From: Symbiodinium natans | Lineage: Eukaryota; Sar; Dinophyceae; Suessiales; Symbiodiniaceae | Direction of reading: 5' to 3' | Assembly (NCBI GenBank): GCA_905221605.1 | Contig: CAJNDS010001946.1 | Location: forward strand, 498,736-562,735 | DNA: 64,000 nucleotides | Shown here: positions 1-16,800 of the stretch, piece after piece | Layout: each line of letters begins with the position of its first letter | Numbering within the stretch: position 1 is the first letter of the stretch | Made by a program: the position numbers and the translations under genes | The notes under the pieces: generated by a model | Databases searched by the model: none | What the model was told of the DNA's origin: nothing | Seen by the model: only the letters and a program-made list of their open reading frames with translations

Positions 1-281
1 GTATCCATGGCCCAGAGAACGGAGAGGTCATGAAGTTGGCGCTGTGGAATCGGCTGAAGCAGAAGCGCCCCCAGCGCCAGGGCGTGACGACAGCAGACCT
101 GCAGGAGTTCTACCGAATGGAGATCACAGTTGTGTGGTGGATGTTTGGCCTGGTGTTCTTCGTGGCGCCTCTCAACTGGTGGGGGAAGAAGTACCGCATG
201 GTCCACGACCACTACCCGTGGATGCCCAAGCGCATGGACGGCACCCGCGGCGTGGGCCCCTACGCCTGGTTCTTCGAGTGA
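1..281 (+). CDS. 3' end of a gene for a small single-pass membrane protein
   Basis: The reading frame is open from base 3, passes an ATG at 30 and stops with TGA at 279-281, so the true start may lie before the window. From the ATG the product has 83 residues. A basic N-terminal part (LKQKRPQRQG) is followed by one hydrophobic segment at about residues 34-51 (VVWWMFGLVFFVAPLNWW), then a basic and aromatic tail ending PYAWFFE. A short, aromatic, single-span protein of this kind is typical of accessory subunits of alveolate mitochondrial respiratory or ATP-synthase complexes. That role is inference, because I do not recognise the family. If upstream exons exist, this is only the last one. Confidence 0.55.
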   Translation, partial: IHGPENGEVMKLALWNRLKQKRPQRQGVTTADLQEFYRMEITVVWWMFGLVFFVAPLNWWGKKYRMVHDHYPWMPKRMDGTRGVGPYAWFFE

Positions 282-1903
282 GGCAGTGACGCCTGAAGCG
301 ACTGACGTTCAATCCAAGAATATTCGCGCGTTTTTGATTTCCTTCCGGGCTCGTAAGATTACAGTTGACTTGTTGCACTTGCTCATGCTCGCGTGCAAAA
401 TGAGACGAGACAGCTTGGCGCGGTGTAGTTCGTTCTGCCAGCCAGCAATACCGGTAAGCCGCTGGACTGATGCCCTAAACATCTCCACCTGGCAAGGCCT
501 CCCTTCGAGACTGTTCTTTGCAGTCATGCTGCGCAGCCCCAATGCCCGGCAGGCAGGTGGGGTCTGTGGGAGCATTGGACTCTGTTGGCATAGCGCAAGA
601 GGGGGGGGCCAGCCCCATATAGACGATATTGTAGATGCGTACAGAGTCGGAATGAGTTGGACAACTGCTCGGCTGCAGGCTAGGGTGCACTAAGCATGTC
701 TTTATCAAAGCGATTTTGAAGTTGTTACTCAGTGCTTCGAATATCTGAGGTCGGCCGCGTTTGGCCGCTGGGATGCAACCATGCTATCTGAGTGGCACAG
801 GGCCGGACGACCAAGTGCAGTGGTAGTGGTAGTAGTAGTAGGAGGAGGAGTAGTAGTGGGCAGTAGTAGGATAGTAGGAGAGCAGTCTTCGCAGTAGCAG
901 TCGTCGTAGCTGTAGCTGGTAGCAACAAAGGTGTGCCGACCCCGTGGCTCTTTAGACCGAAAAGTGGACTCTAGCGGTGCAAACTTGGTACCAATTCCTT
1001 GCCAAAGTTTCGAGCCCTTTGACTGCGTACCCTTCTTGGATCACGAGTAGAGGCAGTAGTGATCAACGATCCCCATTGACATGCGTGCCGCGAACTGCAC
1101 ATCCCAGAAGTACTTGGGCTGCTTGGGTTGGTATAAGTTTCAAGTAGAGGCAACGGAAGCTGGGTTGTATTAAAATGCAGCACGTACTGATGCGAAATGG
1201 TGCTGACACTTTTTTGGTTGGCAGCTGATGTGGCGCTGATGCCGAGCAATGGACGATTCGGGCCTTGAAGTGGAGGGGGATGAAGACTGGCGTGTCTCGG
1301 TTGATGGGCTCCCCCACCCGGGGCCCCACTTTCATTACCCAGCCTGGCCCGCAGTTACTTCAACAGTTCGAGGCACACTGTCCAAGCTGGCATCCAACAT
1401 TGAATTCATGGAAAAGCCGATGTGGTACAAGCTTGAAGTACTTTTTCAGCACCTTCTGATCCTTCATGCCGACAAACGCCAAGAATAATGCAGACGACGT
1501 CAGGTTATGGGCCTCTTGGGCGGGCTGGTGCGCGGGGTTCGGGCAGTGAAGCACAAGCTGCAGCTCGGCATAAGCCTCCATCCTCTGAGGCATCCATCGT
1601 GATCTGTCTAGCTTGGGCTTTGAACTGTAAAGCAGCCCTGTGTGCCGTCCAGCAACTAGGCCGCTGCAAGTCCCAGCTTTGATGAAGAGGACGGCCTGAC
1701 AAGTCTTCACAGGGCCTTCGTCCGGTGCATTCCGGTACCCGAGCTTTCAGGCTGCACGGTGTTTGCAAATCCCTCGCAAGCTGCAGGATGAAGACTGGCG
1801 GTATGGGCCTTTGGGTAGAGCCGGCAGCTTTGCCTAACGCAGACATCTTGTCAGCCAAGTTGTTCTTGCTTGGGGGGGTTGGGGGGTTGGGGGTGTTGGC
1901 AAG
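282..1903. other. Spacer without a confident gene
   Basis: No exon is supported by both a clear frame and splice sites. A GTA/GGA-type imperfect trinucleotide repeat lies at about 820-905. An open stretch at 1249-1488 starts with an acidic run (MDDSGLEVEGDEDWR) and might be a first exon of the next gene, but it has no recognisable domain. The string gatgaagactggcg of that stretch recurs at about 1788. Confidence 0.4.
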
Positions 1904-2063
1904 GCGCGCTGAAAGACGAGGAGGAGCTTGAGGATCCCGAGGATCCCATCCCTCTGACCAAGGGCTCAGCTGCGGAGGCGCGGCGTGCTTCTGAGTTACT
2001 TTCATGGGCTCTGCGAGACGAAGCTTCGCTGGAAAGAGGAAGCACAGAAGTCTTGGATGTGCG
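1904..2063 (+). CDS. Acidic exon, probably N-terminal part of the following gene
   Basis: The exon begins after an AG|G acceptor (ggcaag|gcg) and ends at a consensus GTAAGT donor at 2064. It encodes about 53 residues. The start is strongly acidic (LKDEEELEDPEDPIP), followed by an alanine- and arginine-rich helix containing LLSWALRDEASLERG. No domain is recognised. Its end phase does not join directly to the exon at 2690, so at least one exon between them is missing or it belongs to another transcript. Position and strand make it a candidate N-terminal exon of the glycosyltransferase gene. Confidence 0.5.
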
Positions 2064-2512
2064 GTAAGTGGCAGGGTGTTGTGGATTGGGTATGGTTGGG
2101 TTATGGGCTGCGACGGCTACAGTAATTAGCAGTTGCACGGCAAAGGTGCAAAGGTCAGCGCATGAAAAGCCTGTGGCTTGTTGATGCAACGATGCAAAAT
2201 TGCATACGCAGGAGCGCACGTCGCGATCTGCAGAGCCGCTGCGGCAAGAGGAGGCTTGGTTAAGTTTCGTGGATGTAACGCCCAGCTCAGCATCGGACCT
2301 CAGCAGCAACCTGTCGACCGCATTGTTGACGTAGCTTTGGCCTGTTGTGGGTTCAGTTCAGCCAGGTTGACATGGAAGAACCCTTGTGAACAAACCAACC
2401 GACAGACCACAAAATGCCGGACCTGCACGCCCTGCTGGACAGAAAACTTGTCAGCACATCTGCACGTAGTTGGTCCCACGAACGGTTGCTGGCTTTGGCT
2501 TCGGCTTTGTGC

Positions 2513-2598
2513 AGAAACAGCAGCAGAAGAAGCAGCAGAAGAAGCAGCAGAAGCAACAACCGCAAGCACGACGACGGCGACGGCGACGGCGACGGCGA
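2513..2598. repeat. Trinucleotide/hexanucleotide repeat
   Basis: An imperfect AGC/AAG run is followed directly by five GACGGC-like units. It lies upstream of the first recognised glycosyltransferase exon. Confidence 0.8.
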
Positions 2599-2689
2599 TG
2601 ACAGGCTTTCACAGATTGTCTCCTCCGTTTGATTTTTGCGAAGTACGGGTGTGCCTTCCTTCGATTGCGTGGGACGTTTGACCGTGCAG

Positions 2690-7475
<4,786 letters not shown>

Positions 7476-8189
7476 GAGAAGGAGCACAGAAAGAATAGAA
7501 AAGCGAGCGAGAAACAGAAAAAGAAAGCACGTCGGAGAGCATTGCTTTTATTTGGCCCCCGAGTCAGAAGTAGGCATGAGGGCAGAGGCAACTGAGGCGA
7601 AGCGGTGCATAAACTCTTTTCCCAACTGCGAAATGGAAAATTCGGGGTGTTGGGAAATGCTTCTGGGCCGACAGGTGGAGCCTGTCGTCCTTACACGTCG
7701 TGGCCGATCAGTGCACTCTGCCAACAAGTAGAAATAGGCCTCTCGTGCCGGAGCCACACTGCGTACCATGTTGCAGGGAAAGTTTCGGGCCAGTAGGGGG
7801 ACCCAGGCAGCTGAGTGCGGGAGGCAAAGGCGCCAGGCGTTTGCAAGTGTAGTGGTGAGAGGATCAAGGATGATCAAGGGTTGCAAAGCTTGGGGCGCAC
7901 TGAGGGGAGGGTTCTCGCAGGCCCTGAAGCGGTTGCCCGGGGGCTTTACCCCCCAGGAAAGAAAGGGAGAAAGGAAGAGAGAGAGAGGGAAGATGCCCCG
8001 GTAAGGAGAACACTCTTCCTCAGTTTGGGGGTCAGGGGATGTGTGGTATCGGGGGAGCTTTCTCACTGTTTTCGAAAAAAGGGGGCAGCTTTTCCCACTC
8101 GGGGGAAGCAAGTCGAAGTTTCACGATGGACGTGCGACTGGGCGCGCCTCGGCACGAAGGGGTTTTTGTGGCCCCCCCATGCCCTGCAC

Positions 8190-8276
8190 AAGAAGAAGCA
8201 GAAGCAGAAGAAGAAGAAGAAGAAGAAGAAGAAGAAGAAGAAGAAGAAGAAGAAGAAGAAGAAGAAGAAGAAGAGG
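8190..8276. repeat. (GAA)n microsatellite
   Basis: About 85 bp of GAA/AAG with a few GCA interruptions at the left edge. Glutamate, lysine or arginine runs in its frames are not taken as coding. Confidence 0.95.
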
Positions 8277-9359
8277 AACGGTGCATTTCGCCTTTGCGCT
8301 GGCTAGAAGAAGAGGAAAGAGAAAACTGAGCGCCAAAACCGGGGCATGGAGCACCCTGATGCCCACTTAGCTCAGTCAGCACTGGAAAGCAGGACAAGAA
8401 GCACTTGCTGGGGCGCTTGCTGGATCCCCCGGATGCTGCGGAGGTTCCGAGGCCCTTTCTAGAGCCGAAGACGTGCCACTGAACCTCCACAGGCCATGCG
8501 CCGGCCGGCAACCACCCGGGCAGCATTCAGCCACCTGGCGAACGTTGGTGAGAGTTGGGCTATGCCTTTGCGTCGTGTAACGCAATGTTTATTGGTGCAG
8601 CCAGATCAGGGAGGCAAGTGTCTGACGACATGCTGCCAGGCTCAGTGCCACGTTTGGGCGGCCGGCGCCACTTGGCCACGACCTGAGAGCTGGCGAAAGT
8701 GGCAGATGCCAAGCCCAGAGGTGTTATCCCATCTGCTTCCGTCTTGTGTCAAAATGTCATCAAAAATCCTTTAATTGCAGGTGACTGCAAGCCTGGCGGC
8801 TGTGATGTGCAGGCCATTGGTCTGTCGTGGGACTCAGAGGCTACTATAGACGGACGGGTGGGCTCCAGCGATCAGCGCCCAGCTTGCTTGAGTGTGTCAG
8901 TAAGAGCGGACTCGCTTGGAATCTTGCCAGGGGAATGGCAGTCTTTCCGATGTCCCCTGGACAGTTCGCAGGCGCAGCAGAAGCTTGGGCAGTATGTTGC
9001 AGCATGTTGAGAAGCCAGCAACAGCCCGCAATAGCCCGCGCATCCGAGCTGCTGATTTCCACGGGCTCACGTGTGCCACGCAAAGACGCATTCAGCATCG
9101 TCCTGCTTCTTGAGGCTCTCCAGTTCGACGGCACGCGCCTGAAAGTCCGCTGCCGCTGCCAAGGCACAGGAGACCCGAAGAAGCACGTTTCAAGTCCGAC
9201 AAGGGCTGCTACGTCCATTGTTTTGTGCTGTTGTACTGACCGCATCAGAGAATTTTGTGAGGCTGTTGGTTCCTGCGTGTGGGAGACGTTGAGGAGAGGC
9301 ATCTTGCTGGTAAATGACAAGCACGCAGCAGCAGGAACCATGCAAGAAACACGGACAAG

Positions 9360-9430
9360 CACGCATCAAGAGCATGGAAGCGCCGAGGTTCGGTTCTTGT
9401 CTCGTGGCGCTGGTCCAGCTGTGCCAGAGC
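9360..9430. repeat. Dispersed repeat, copy 1
   Basis: Conceptual + strand translation contains MEAPRFGSCL. The copy at 9990-10065 contains VEAPREGSCP in the corresponding place. The DNA is clearly similar but diverged. No element boundaries are visible. Confidence 0.4.
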
Positions 9431-9989
9431 ATCCTGAGACACCTTTCTCCCCTCACTCACTGGACTTCCGGGCGTAGTGTCGACATGCTAGGCGCAGCAC
9501 GATCTAGTGGGCGTGACCGACTGCAGCTGAAGTTGGGGCTGCATCGGCATGTCCACGGAGTAGTGGAGGAACAGCATGGTGTCATGCATCGTTGGGTCAG
9601 ACAAAACGGCTTTGACTTCCATTGCAAAAGCGGCTCCGTGATTGACTTCCAGCCATCCGAGTTTGCTGAATCTGTTGACAAGTGCTGCGTTTTCCCTGGC
9701 AGGCGTGGGCTGCAAGTGCAAGGCGACGTTGTGCTCCGGAAGCGGCTGCTCAGGTGGACTCTTATAGAAGCCCCGAAAATAGCGACCTCAGGGCATGGTG
9801 AGCGTGTTCTCGCTTGCAATCGCTTTGCACATGCACATATGTAAAGCAGGCAGTCGCTGCTCTTTCAGGCTGCGCTTCAACACAACATCACACTCATCCA
9901 GGCGAAGCTGCATACCGAGAAGGCAAAGTCGGCTGCTTCTTGTGAGATGTTGAGACTCTGGAGTGGTCGGAGACAGGCTGCGCATCGCT

Positions 9990-10065
9990 CCACAGAGACG
10001 GAGCTGCAGCATGTGGAGGCGCCCAGGGAGGGGTCGTGCCCGAGGGCTGCGTCGCCTGCATGTTG
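9990..10065. repeat. Dispersed repeat, copy 2
   Basis: Diverged partner of the 9360-9430 segment in the same orientation. No target-site duplications or terminal repeats were seen. Confidence 0.4.
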
Positions 10066-10805
10066 TAAGCGAATAACCAGGATTGTCATGTCACTTCTGG
10101 CTGCTTACACAGACGAAGTCGTACCAACAGGAAGGCCGATCTTGTCAAGGCTTGCTTGTTGCTTGTTTAGGTCGAGAATACGGTGCACTTCTGCCTGGCC
10201 ATGTGTGCATGATCTGGCTGATGCTGTGCGTAGCAGTGTCATTTCAGCATATTTCAGCTATATTAGGGCAGATTTGGGTGATTTTCTTGCCGTCATGCGG
10301 AGAAGGTCAGAGCAATGGCATCACAGCCGGCAGACATGTCAAGAAGCAGCATACGCATGTTACGCTCAGGGGTAGACTTTTCTACTCTCCCTTTCCTTAT
10401 GCAAAGATGGCCGTGAGTGAGTCATTACAGAAATGCCGATGTGGCTGCATTAGGTCAGCCTCTGCATGCATTGCAGGGGCACCTTTCTTTCGCATGTGAG
10501 GTAGGCTGGGCGTGTGCTTTGATTATCAGTGATCGCATTGCTTCTGTCAAGTTTTGCCTGAGCAGTGGCACCATTGCATGTAGATGTGGGCGTATATAGG
10601 CTTTCGCGTGCCAGGTTCGCAATGCACAGCTGGATGTAGCACGTCAACTTCAATTAACTTCAAAGACTTCTATTATCTGTTGGACAACGGCGCCCATGAT
10701 TTTGTCAGTCCAGGTATCGAGGGTGCAATCGTGAATTCGCTATATATCGCAATGCTGATGTTCTAAGGATTGAAAAGTTTCCTCTGTGTTTTTAAGTGAG
10801 GATTT

Positions 10806-13800
10806 ATGGCTGAGCCCCGAGGCTTGAGCGACCTGTCCAAGCACATCGAAGCCCTGGCCTCGCAGAACTTGGCGATGCGGAAAGAGATTGAGAAGCTGTG
10901 GCCCAGCTTGAAGAGATGAAGAGATCACTCGGGTTTTTAGCCCTTCTGATGTTACGGGTGCTGATTCGCATATGGATGCTCTTCCTCTTCGCAGGACAGG
11001 GAAGCTCAATTTGCAGCATGCTGAAGACCAGCGCCCCTTGGCGGGATAGGGCCGGGAGTCCCTGCTTCAGGCCCCTGCTTCGCTCTGCTTCGCTGCCCGA
11101 AGGCCCCGTAGTTTAAAAAAGCCCTCAAGACCAAGACCCGCATGGGTAATCACGTGTTGATTGCTGGTAAATCCCTGATTCCTCAAGCTCTCCAAAGTCG
11201 CGCGAAGCAGCTTTGCTAGGAATGGAGATGGTGGGCGTTGTCCCAGATGCAATCAAAGAGATGGAGGCAGACTTCATGCTTGGATGTGTTTGGGTTGCGT
11301 GGGTGCAGTGAGCAAGGTGGCGACCTGGCCCCTGCGCATCCAGGAATAGGAATGATGCTACTCCAGGGCCCTAAATCCTTCATGGGTGGCAAAAAAAATT
11401 CCTTCATGGACTGGGGGCCCTGAACTGCAAACAAATAGGTCCTCTAACCAAAAGCCTGGAATCCCGAAATGCCCCGAAGCACCCAAGCGCACCTGGAGTT
11501 TCCAGCACCGTTTGCTTTGAACTGGCAGGTGGAGCGCAAGCCGCCACCTTTGCCGCAGGCTTTCCTGCTTTAATCGATGCCTTTGGATATCATGGAACTG
11601 TGCTTCGAATACCTTTGAGATGTGCTTAGGCGCTGCGCATGTGACCTTGATATCGGCTGTTGTCAACAAGGCTGAATAGGAGCAGTTGCTGCAAGGTTGA
11701 GCCGCCACCGAAGATCTCGACCAAGTTTCAGCAGGAGGCAGAGGCGGGCTGGGGCTTCCGCAGACACAGGGGTTTCATCGTTGCATGTTCTGTTTTATGG
11801 TGTAATATTGATGCCGTACTCGATGACAAATTACGGGCTTCATATCCCATTATTTCTAAGAAGAGAGCGGCGTGAATAGGAAATGCATGCATTCACATGT
11901 ATTGAATGTATTATAACTTACGATTCGGGGCCTTTAATGCTTGCGTTTACATCTTCTATCTTCTTATTTTGGGAGAGTTCGAGCACTGCTCCCCCATTCC
12001 CCTTCACTGTTGGAATGCAACGTCATGTCGCTTTAAACCTTTAGGATGTCCAGCTTGAGACAGCTCTGCTGAAGCCGGCGGTTCATCGGCAGGCTCTCCA
12101 GAACCAGCTGTCTTGGCACTTGGACGAGCACACGGTCACCTCGACATGGGCCCCTTGCCGGCTTGGATGCGTGTCAGAGAAGCCTTCAATGTTGGGGATC
12201 AGGTTTTAGGGGCCAGGAAGGACTCGAACAAGCCACTGCCTTTATCAGTTACTTGTGCAGTGCATCGTGCAACTACGCCCCTGTGCGAGGTGAAGAGCCT
12301 GAAGGCCTTCCGCAATTGCCTTGCGAGACATTCAGGGTGTTGTAGCTTCTCTAGATGACCCAGTACATGCAATCTGCAAATCAGCAGGTTTTCAACAAAC
12401 CAACGCAAAAGCAGCAAGGCACGAAGAATTCATGAAATTCACGGTCAGGGGGCTGGCGGCATGCTGGGAGCTGCGCGCTTGGGCCAACTGCCCCTTGCCC
12501 AAGCATGGCCTCCCGAAGTCGAAGTCCAGACGCTCATTGACGCCCATTGACTCCCAGTGGTCCCAAGTGGATCGGTTTCCGTAAACTTCCCCGCTTGCGT
12601 GAATGCAGCGATTCAGACCCTAGCAACTGCGTTGCAGATGTTGCATGTGCGTCAGTCAGTGCAGAGGCTCATCATTCCACATGCTTCTGCCGTGCTTGGG
12701 CGTAGGATATGCAAACACGTAGCACGAGGGTTCCTGTTCAGTGGTTGGGATCACGCCTGTCCCATTTTTCATATTGATGTAGCTCTTGCTTTGAACTCCC
12801 CGGGCACATGTGGCAGTCACGTGACAGCTGCTCACGCTTGGCAGAAAGCGACCGCCATCACATTCTCCAGAACACGCGCCTCTGAAAAGCCGCTCGGGTA
12901 AGATTTAGGCAGTTGTGATTTACATGTATATACGTTCCAAAGCGCAGCGCTGGAGTATCTTCTCTGCAAAAGACCAAACTTGGTCGTTCACCTAGACCTA
13001 GACCTCCTAGACTAAGTGCGACTTTCTTCCCACGGAACAAACAGACAAGGCGTGCAAGAGTTTTGTCACTGGTTCTCCGTCCTGGGCTGTGTCCGGCGGA
13101 AGAAGGATGAGCCGATGATTAGGGCCTTTGCAAATAGCCCCTTGGCGAAGACGTGTGCCCAATTTGCTTTAGGTCGTGGATTCCTCAGTGGAACTGGTCG
13201 TCTGAGTGTGGCAACTGTGTAGATGCTTCTCGCGCGCCCCCCCCTGTTCCTTGCGGATGATTTAAGAAATTTAGGCTCCCTCTTCAAGTCCCTCTGCACC
13301 TTGGCCATCATGGCCAACACCGTGTATCTGGGTGTGGCTGCGGACTCGGCGGTGAGGACGAGCAACTCGGACCCTCGTAAGTTCAGCATGGAACGTCATG
13401 GAACATGCCACGGCATCCCTTAACTGAAGTGTGGTGACCTGAAATCTGCTACGCCTAAATTCAAACCCGCTTCCAGGAAGGGGAACAGTCCCAAGGCCCA
13501 AAACATCAAACGCTGTCCCCTTGCCATATCTGATATGACGTGCGTTGAGTGTGCAAGTGGTAGTCCTTGACACATGTGCACTGCCAGCATACACTGGGGT
13601 GGTTGCTCGCGCGGGTGGTGGGGGCATATCCGGGGGTAGCACGGAAACCCCAAAACCGGACAGCTTTCCTGCTCGAGGCTACGACCGCCTCCTGGGTAAG
13701 GAGGTCTCTAGCCTGGACCGTACGCCGGAGATCTGCTTTACGGCCCGACGGGGAAGCAAGGATAGCCAAGGTAGCCGAGGAATTCGGGTTCCGCATCTTT

Positions 13801-16800
13801 ACCATGGCTGTTTTTTCTACCAGTTGCAAGTGCAAATCCTTCGGTTTCATAATGGTAGTTTGTTGCGGCGACGTGTCACAGGATTTGTGTGCTTTGCGGG
13901 CTTAACTTGCTTCGTTTGTGCTGTCTTGCACCCGGCAGGTCTGGTTCTCGGCCGAACTCTTGGTGAACTGCTTGGGCTTCGGCTGGAGTTGCTTGATGCC
14001 ATGAGTTCTGACTCTTGAATTCTACTAGAGCTTCAAAATTTCTGATGCAGGCTTCTGGACGGGGTCGCACCGACTCTTTAACCTCTTCGATGTGGTCCTT
14101 GTGACCAACTCGAAGCTCGGATGACAGTTTTTGTTTTTGTCGGCTCGGGCAGCTGGGCGTAGGCGATGGGCGTTGTGGGAGAGGGGCAATATCGAGGGTT
14201 TCTTTCAGTCACTCTGTTTGATTTTCTGGTCCCCCCGGTGCGATTCCCGTGCCCCCGTCGTTTTCTGGTGCCGCCGCATCGGTGCCCTGGGTCCCGCGTC
14301 CGCTGGCATGTTAGGCCAAGCCAAAGCCGAGCCGTGTTTGCAAAGGCCGGCATCTGATGAAGAGGTTCTTTGCGCAAGGAAGAGCTTGCGTGGGTTGAGT
14401 TTGGTTGCCGACAGGCCCGAGTCAGGCATACGCTGTTGGGTACAGACATGAACCTTTTCAACTTCATAGGAAAATAAAAGGACTGCTTTGAAGTTTCGAG
14501 TAGGAAAAATCTGAAAAAAAAGAGTTCTGGTGGGTTCTATGTCAATAGTTGAAATACTGACAAAGCTCCTCTGGAAAATGAGAAAGTTCAGATTTTTCGA
14601 TTGCAAAAGAAGGTTTTGCTCACCTGTATAGTTGACTTTTGGCTGCAGGGCTGTCTTTGCGTTTTTCCACGGCTGCTTGCCCAGGATAGTGGAGCTGACT
14701 CTGCAGGACAGCATACAAAATTGGCCCGGGTCTTACCACGCATGCAGATGCATGATGAAGTTGGGAGTTCACTACAAGCCATCATAAGCCATCCCGGCCT
14801 GACTTGGCACCGTGCGAATTCTGGATGTGTAAAACCACGGAAGTCTGCTGCATATCATCAGTCTTCCTTTCTCCTGTGTGATTCTTGCATGCCTTTTGAA
14901 ATTGGCCTGCTGGTAAATACCAGCTCCAACATGCAGGACAGCCCTTTGAACTTGCGTAGCCATCCTGCGGAAGCGAGACGAACGATAGTTGCGCTGATCT
15001 TGATTTGTAGTGATTCATCACGTAGTGATGGCTATGCCGAGTGCTTTGCTGAGGTCCTTTCTGCGCATCTTCAGAGTGTTCCGACTGGTGCGAGTAGTGC
15101 GGCTGGTGCGGACACTGCGCAGTGCCCGAGTTGAAGATGGGCTGAGTCAAGACATGCCGCTCAGCCAAGTGTTGGTTTGTTCACGAAGCCGAAACATGCA
15201 TGAGGTCTGCGAAGCTTGCGGACCATGCTTTTCTCGATCATTTCGCAACTGGGCGATTTACAGAGTCGTGACTAGGGCCCTTGTTTCCGGAGAACCATTC
15301 GACCATTCGAGCCTAGGTCCATTGGTGCTCTGTTCTGGGCGTTTGTCATGCTTCTGCTGACCATGTTCATGTTCCTGGTCTCATATCTGGTCATCGCGTT
15401 GCAGCTCACGAACTTGGAACATGTGTCAGATGACCTTCGGATGCTACTTCTTGCTGCTGCCTGCAAGGTTTAGCATAATCTTTGGCAATGGTGTCTCAGT
15501 TTATTTCGACCATGTGGACGTGAACAACCTAGACAAGGCCAGGAGGAGGAGCACGCATCATCCGCGTTGAAAGGCAGTCTGCAGGTTGGCCAACGCATTG
15601 CCTATAGCACAGGCCTGTGATTTCTTACCGTAAGATGCTTACCAGGTGAGGCAAAACAAACCATGAAGCAACAACCGCAGTTCCGGCCATCCAGGGTCAG
15701 GTTCGCAGCAGCTAAGCCAAAAAGCCGCAAAGCCCGATTGTCACAGAATTGACAGCCTCACAAGCACTCTCTATCTCTCTCTGCCTTTTGCTCCCTTTGT
15801 GGAAGGTGGCCGAGGCCCAGAGGGTGTTTGCACCTTGTCCAACATGTGCGTATCACATAGCTATGAGCTCAAGGCATCTGGCACGAGAGAGAGAGGGAGA
15901 GAGAGAGAGAGAGAGCGAGTTCATCAAGTTCTTCGGCCAGAAGCTGGGTGAGACGCGATGGAAAGAGGGATTGCCTTGAACGAGTGTACCCATGGTGTGT
16001 CGTATGAAGTTGTTGTTCGGCCTATATGCTACCAACTTGGCTGTGCTGGCCAAGCATGCATGCGTTTTTCGTGGGCTTCGACGGCCAAATCAGGCCTCGT
16101 CCGCGTAATGCACAATAGAGGACCTCCCGGAAGATCGCGAAGATCGCAGTCTCAGGGAGGTCTGATACGGTGGCCAGGCGCAGCACCCGCAGAGGAGCAG
16201 GAAAGGTAGGAGGAGGAGCTCAGGGAGCCCACGCAAGGAAATGACGAACTGGAGGAGGTCATAGAAGACGAGGAGGAAATCTTCCAAAGGCTCCTGGACG
16301 GACTAGCCAGACTACGTCAGCAAGAACGAGAACCGGGCGAGCAAGAGGGGGCGGAGCACGATGAGCAGGGCCTGCTTCACACACGAGGGGGACGAGCAGG
16401 GCATGAACAACGCAGGCCGCAGGAGGAAGTGGTGGAGGAGACAGAAGGAGCGCAACGACAGTCGCGACGAGAACCCGCAGAAAACTCAAGGGAGGACGGA
16501 GCCGAACGAGGGGGGCCAGCGGAAGCCGCGGACGACCACGCCGCCAACCTGGACGAGCTCGTGGCGCAATATGATCGAGAACCAGCAGAGGAGCAGCTCG
16601 TCGAGGAGTGGGAGGAGGACCAAGCAAGAGAGGAAGCGTGGATACAACACACCATCGACGAGTGCCTGGCAGAGACCTCGAGTACGACGAGAAGATGGTG
16701 AACCAGAAGGGGCCCACGAGAAGGGGGCCTACTACAAGCGGCGAGTGACGGCTCTCCTCCATGTCGTTGGAATCGTTGTGCTCGCCGTTCCCCGTGAGGC

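Larger units (their letters stand above)
7476..10805. other. Gene-poor stretch between glycosyltransferase and channel 1
   Basis: No confident gene. A small candidate exon at 8496-8549 starts with an ATG after an acceptor-like CAG, encodes MRRPATTRAAFSHLANV and ends at a GTGAGA donor; it could be a 5' exon. The rest holds a GAA repeat, purine-rich sequence around 7960-8000, and two copies of a dispersed motif near 9.38 and 10.01 kb. Confidence 0.4.
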
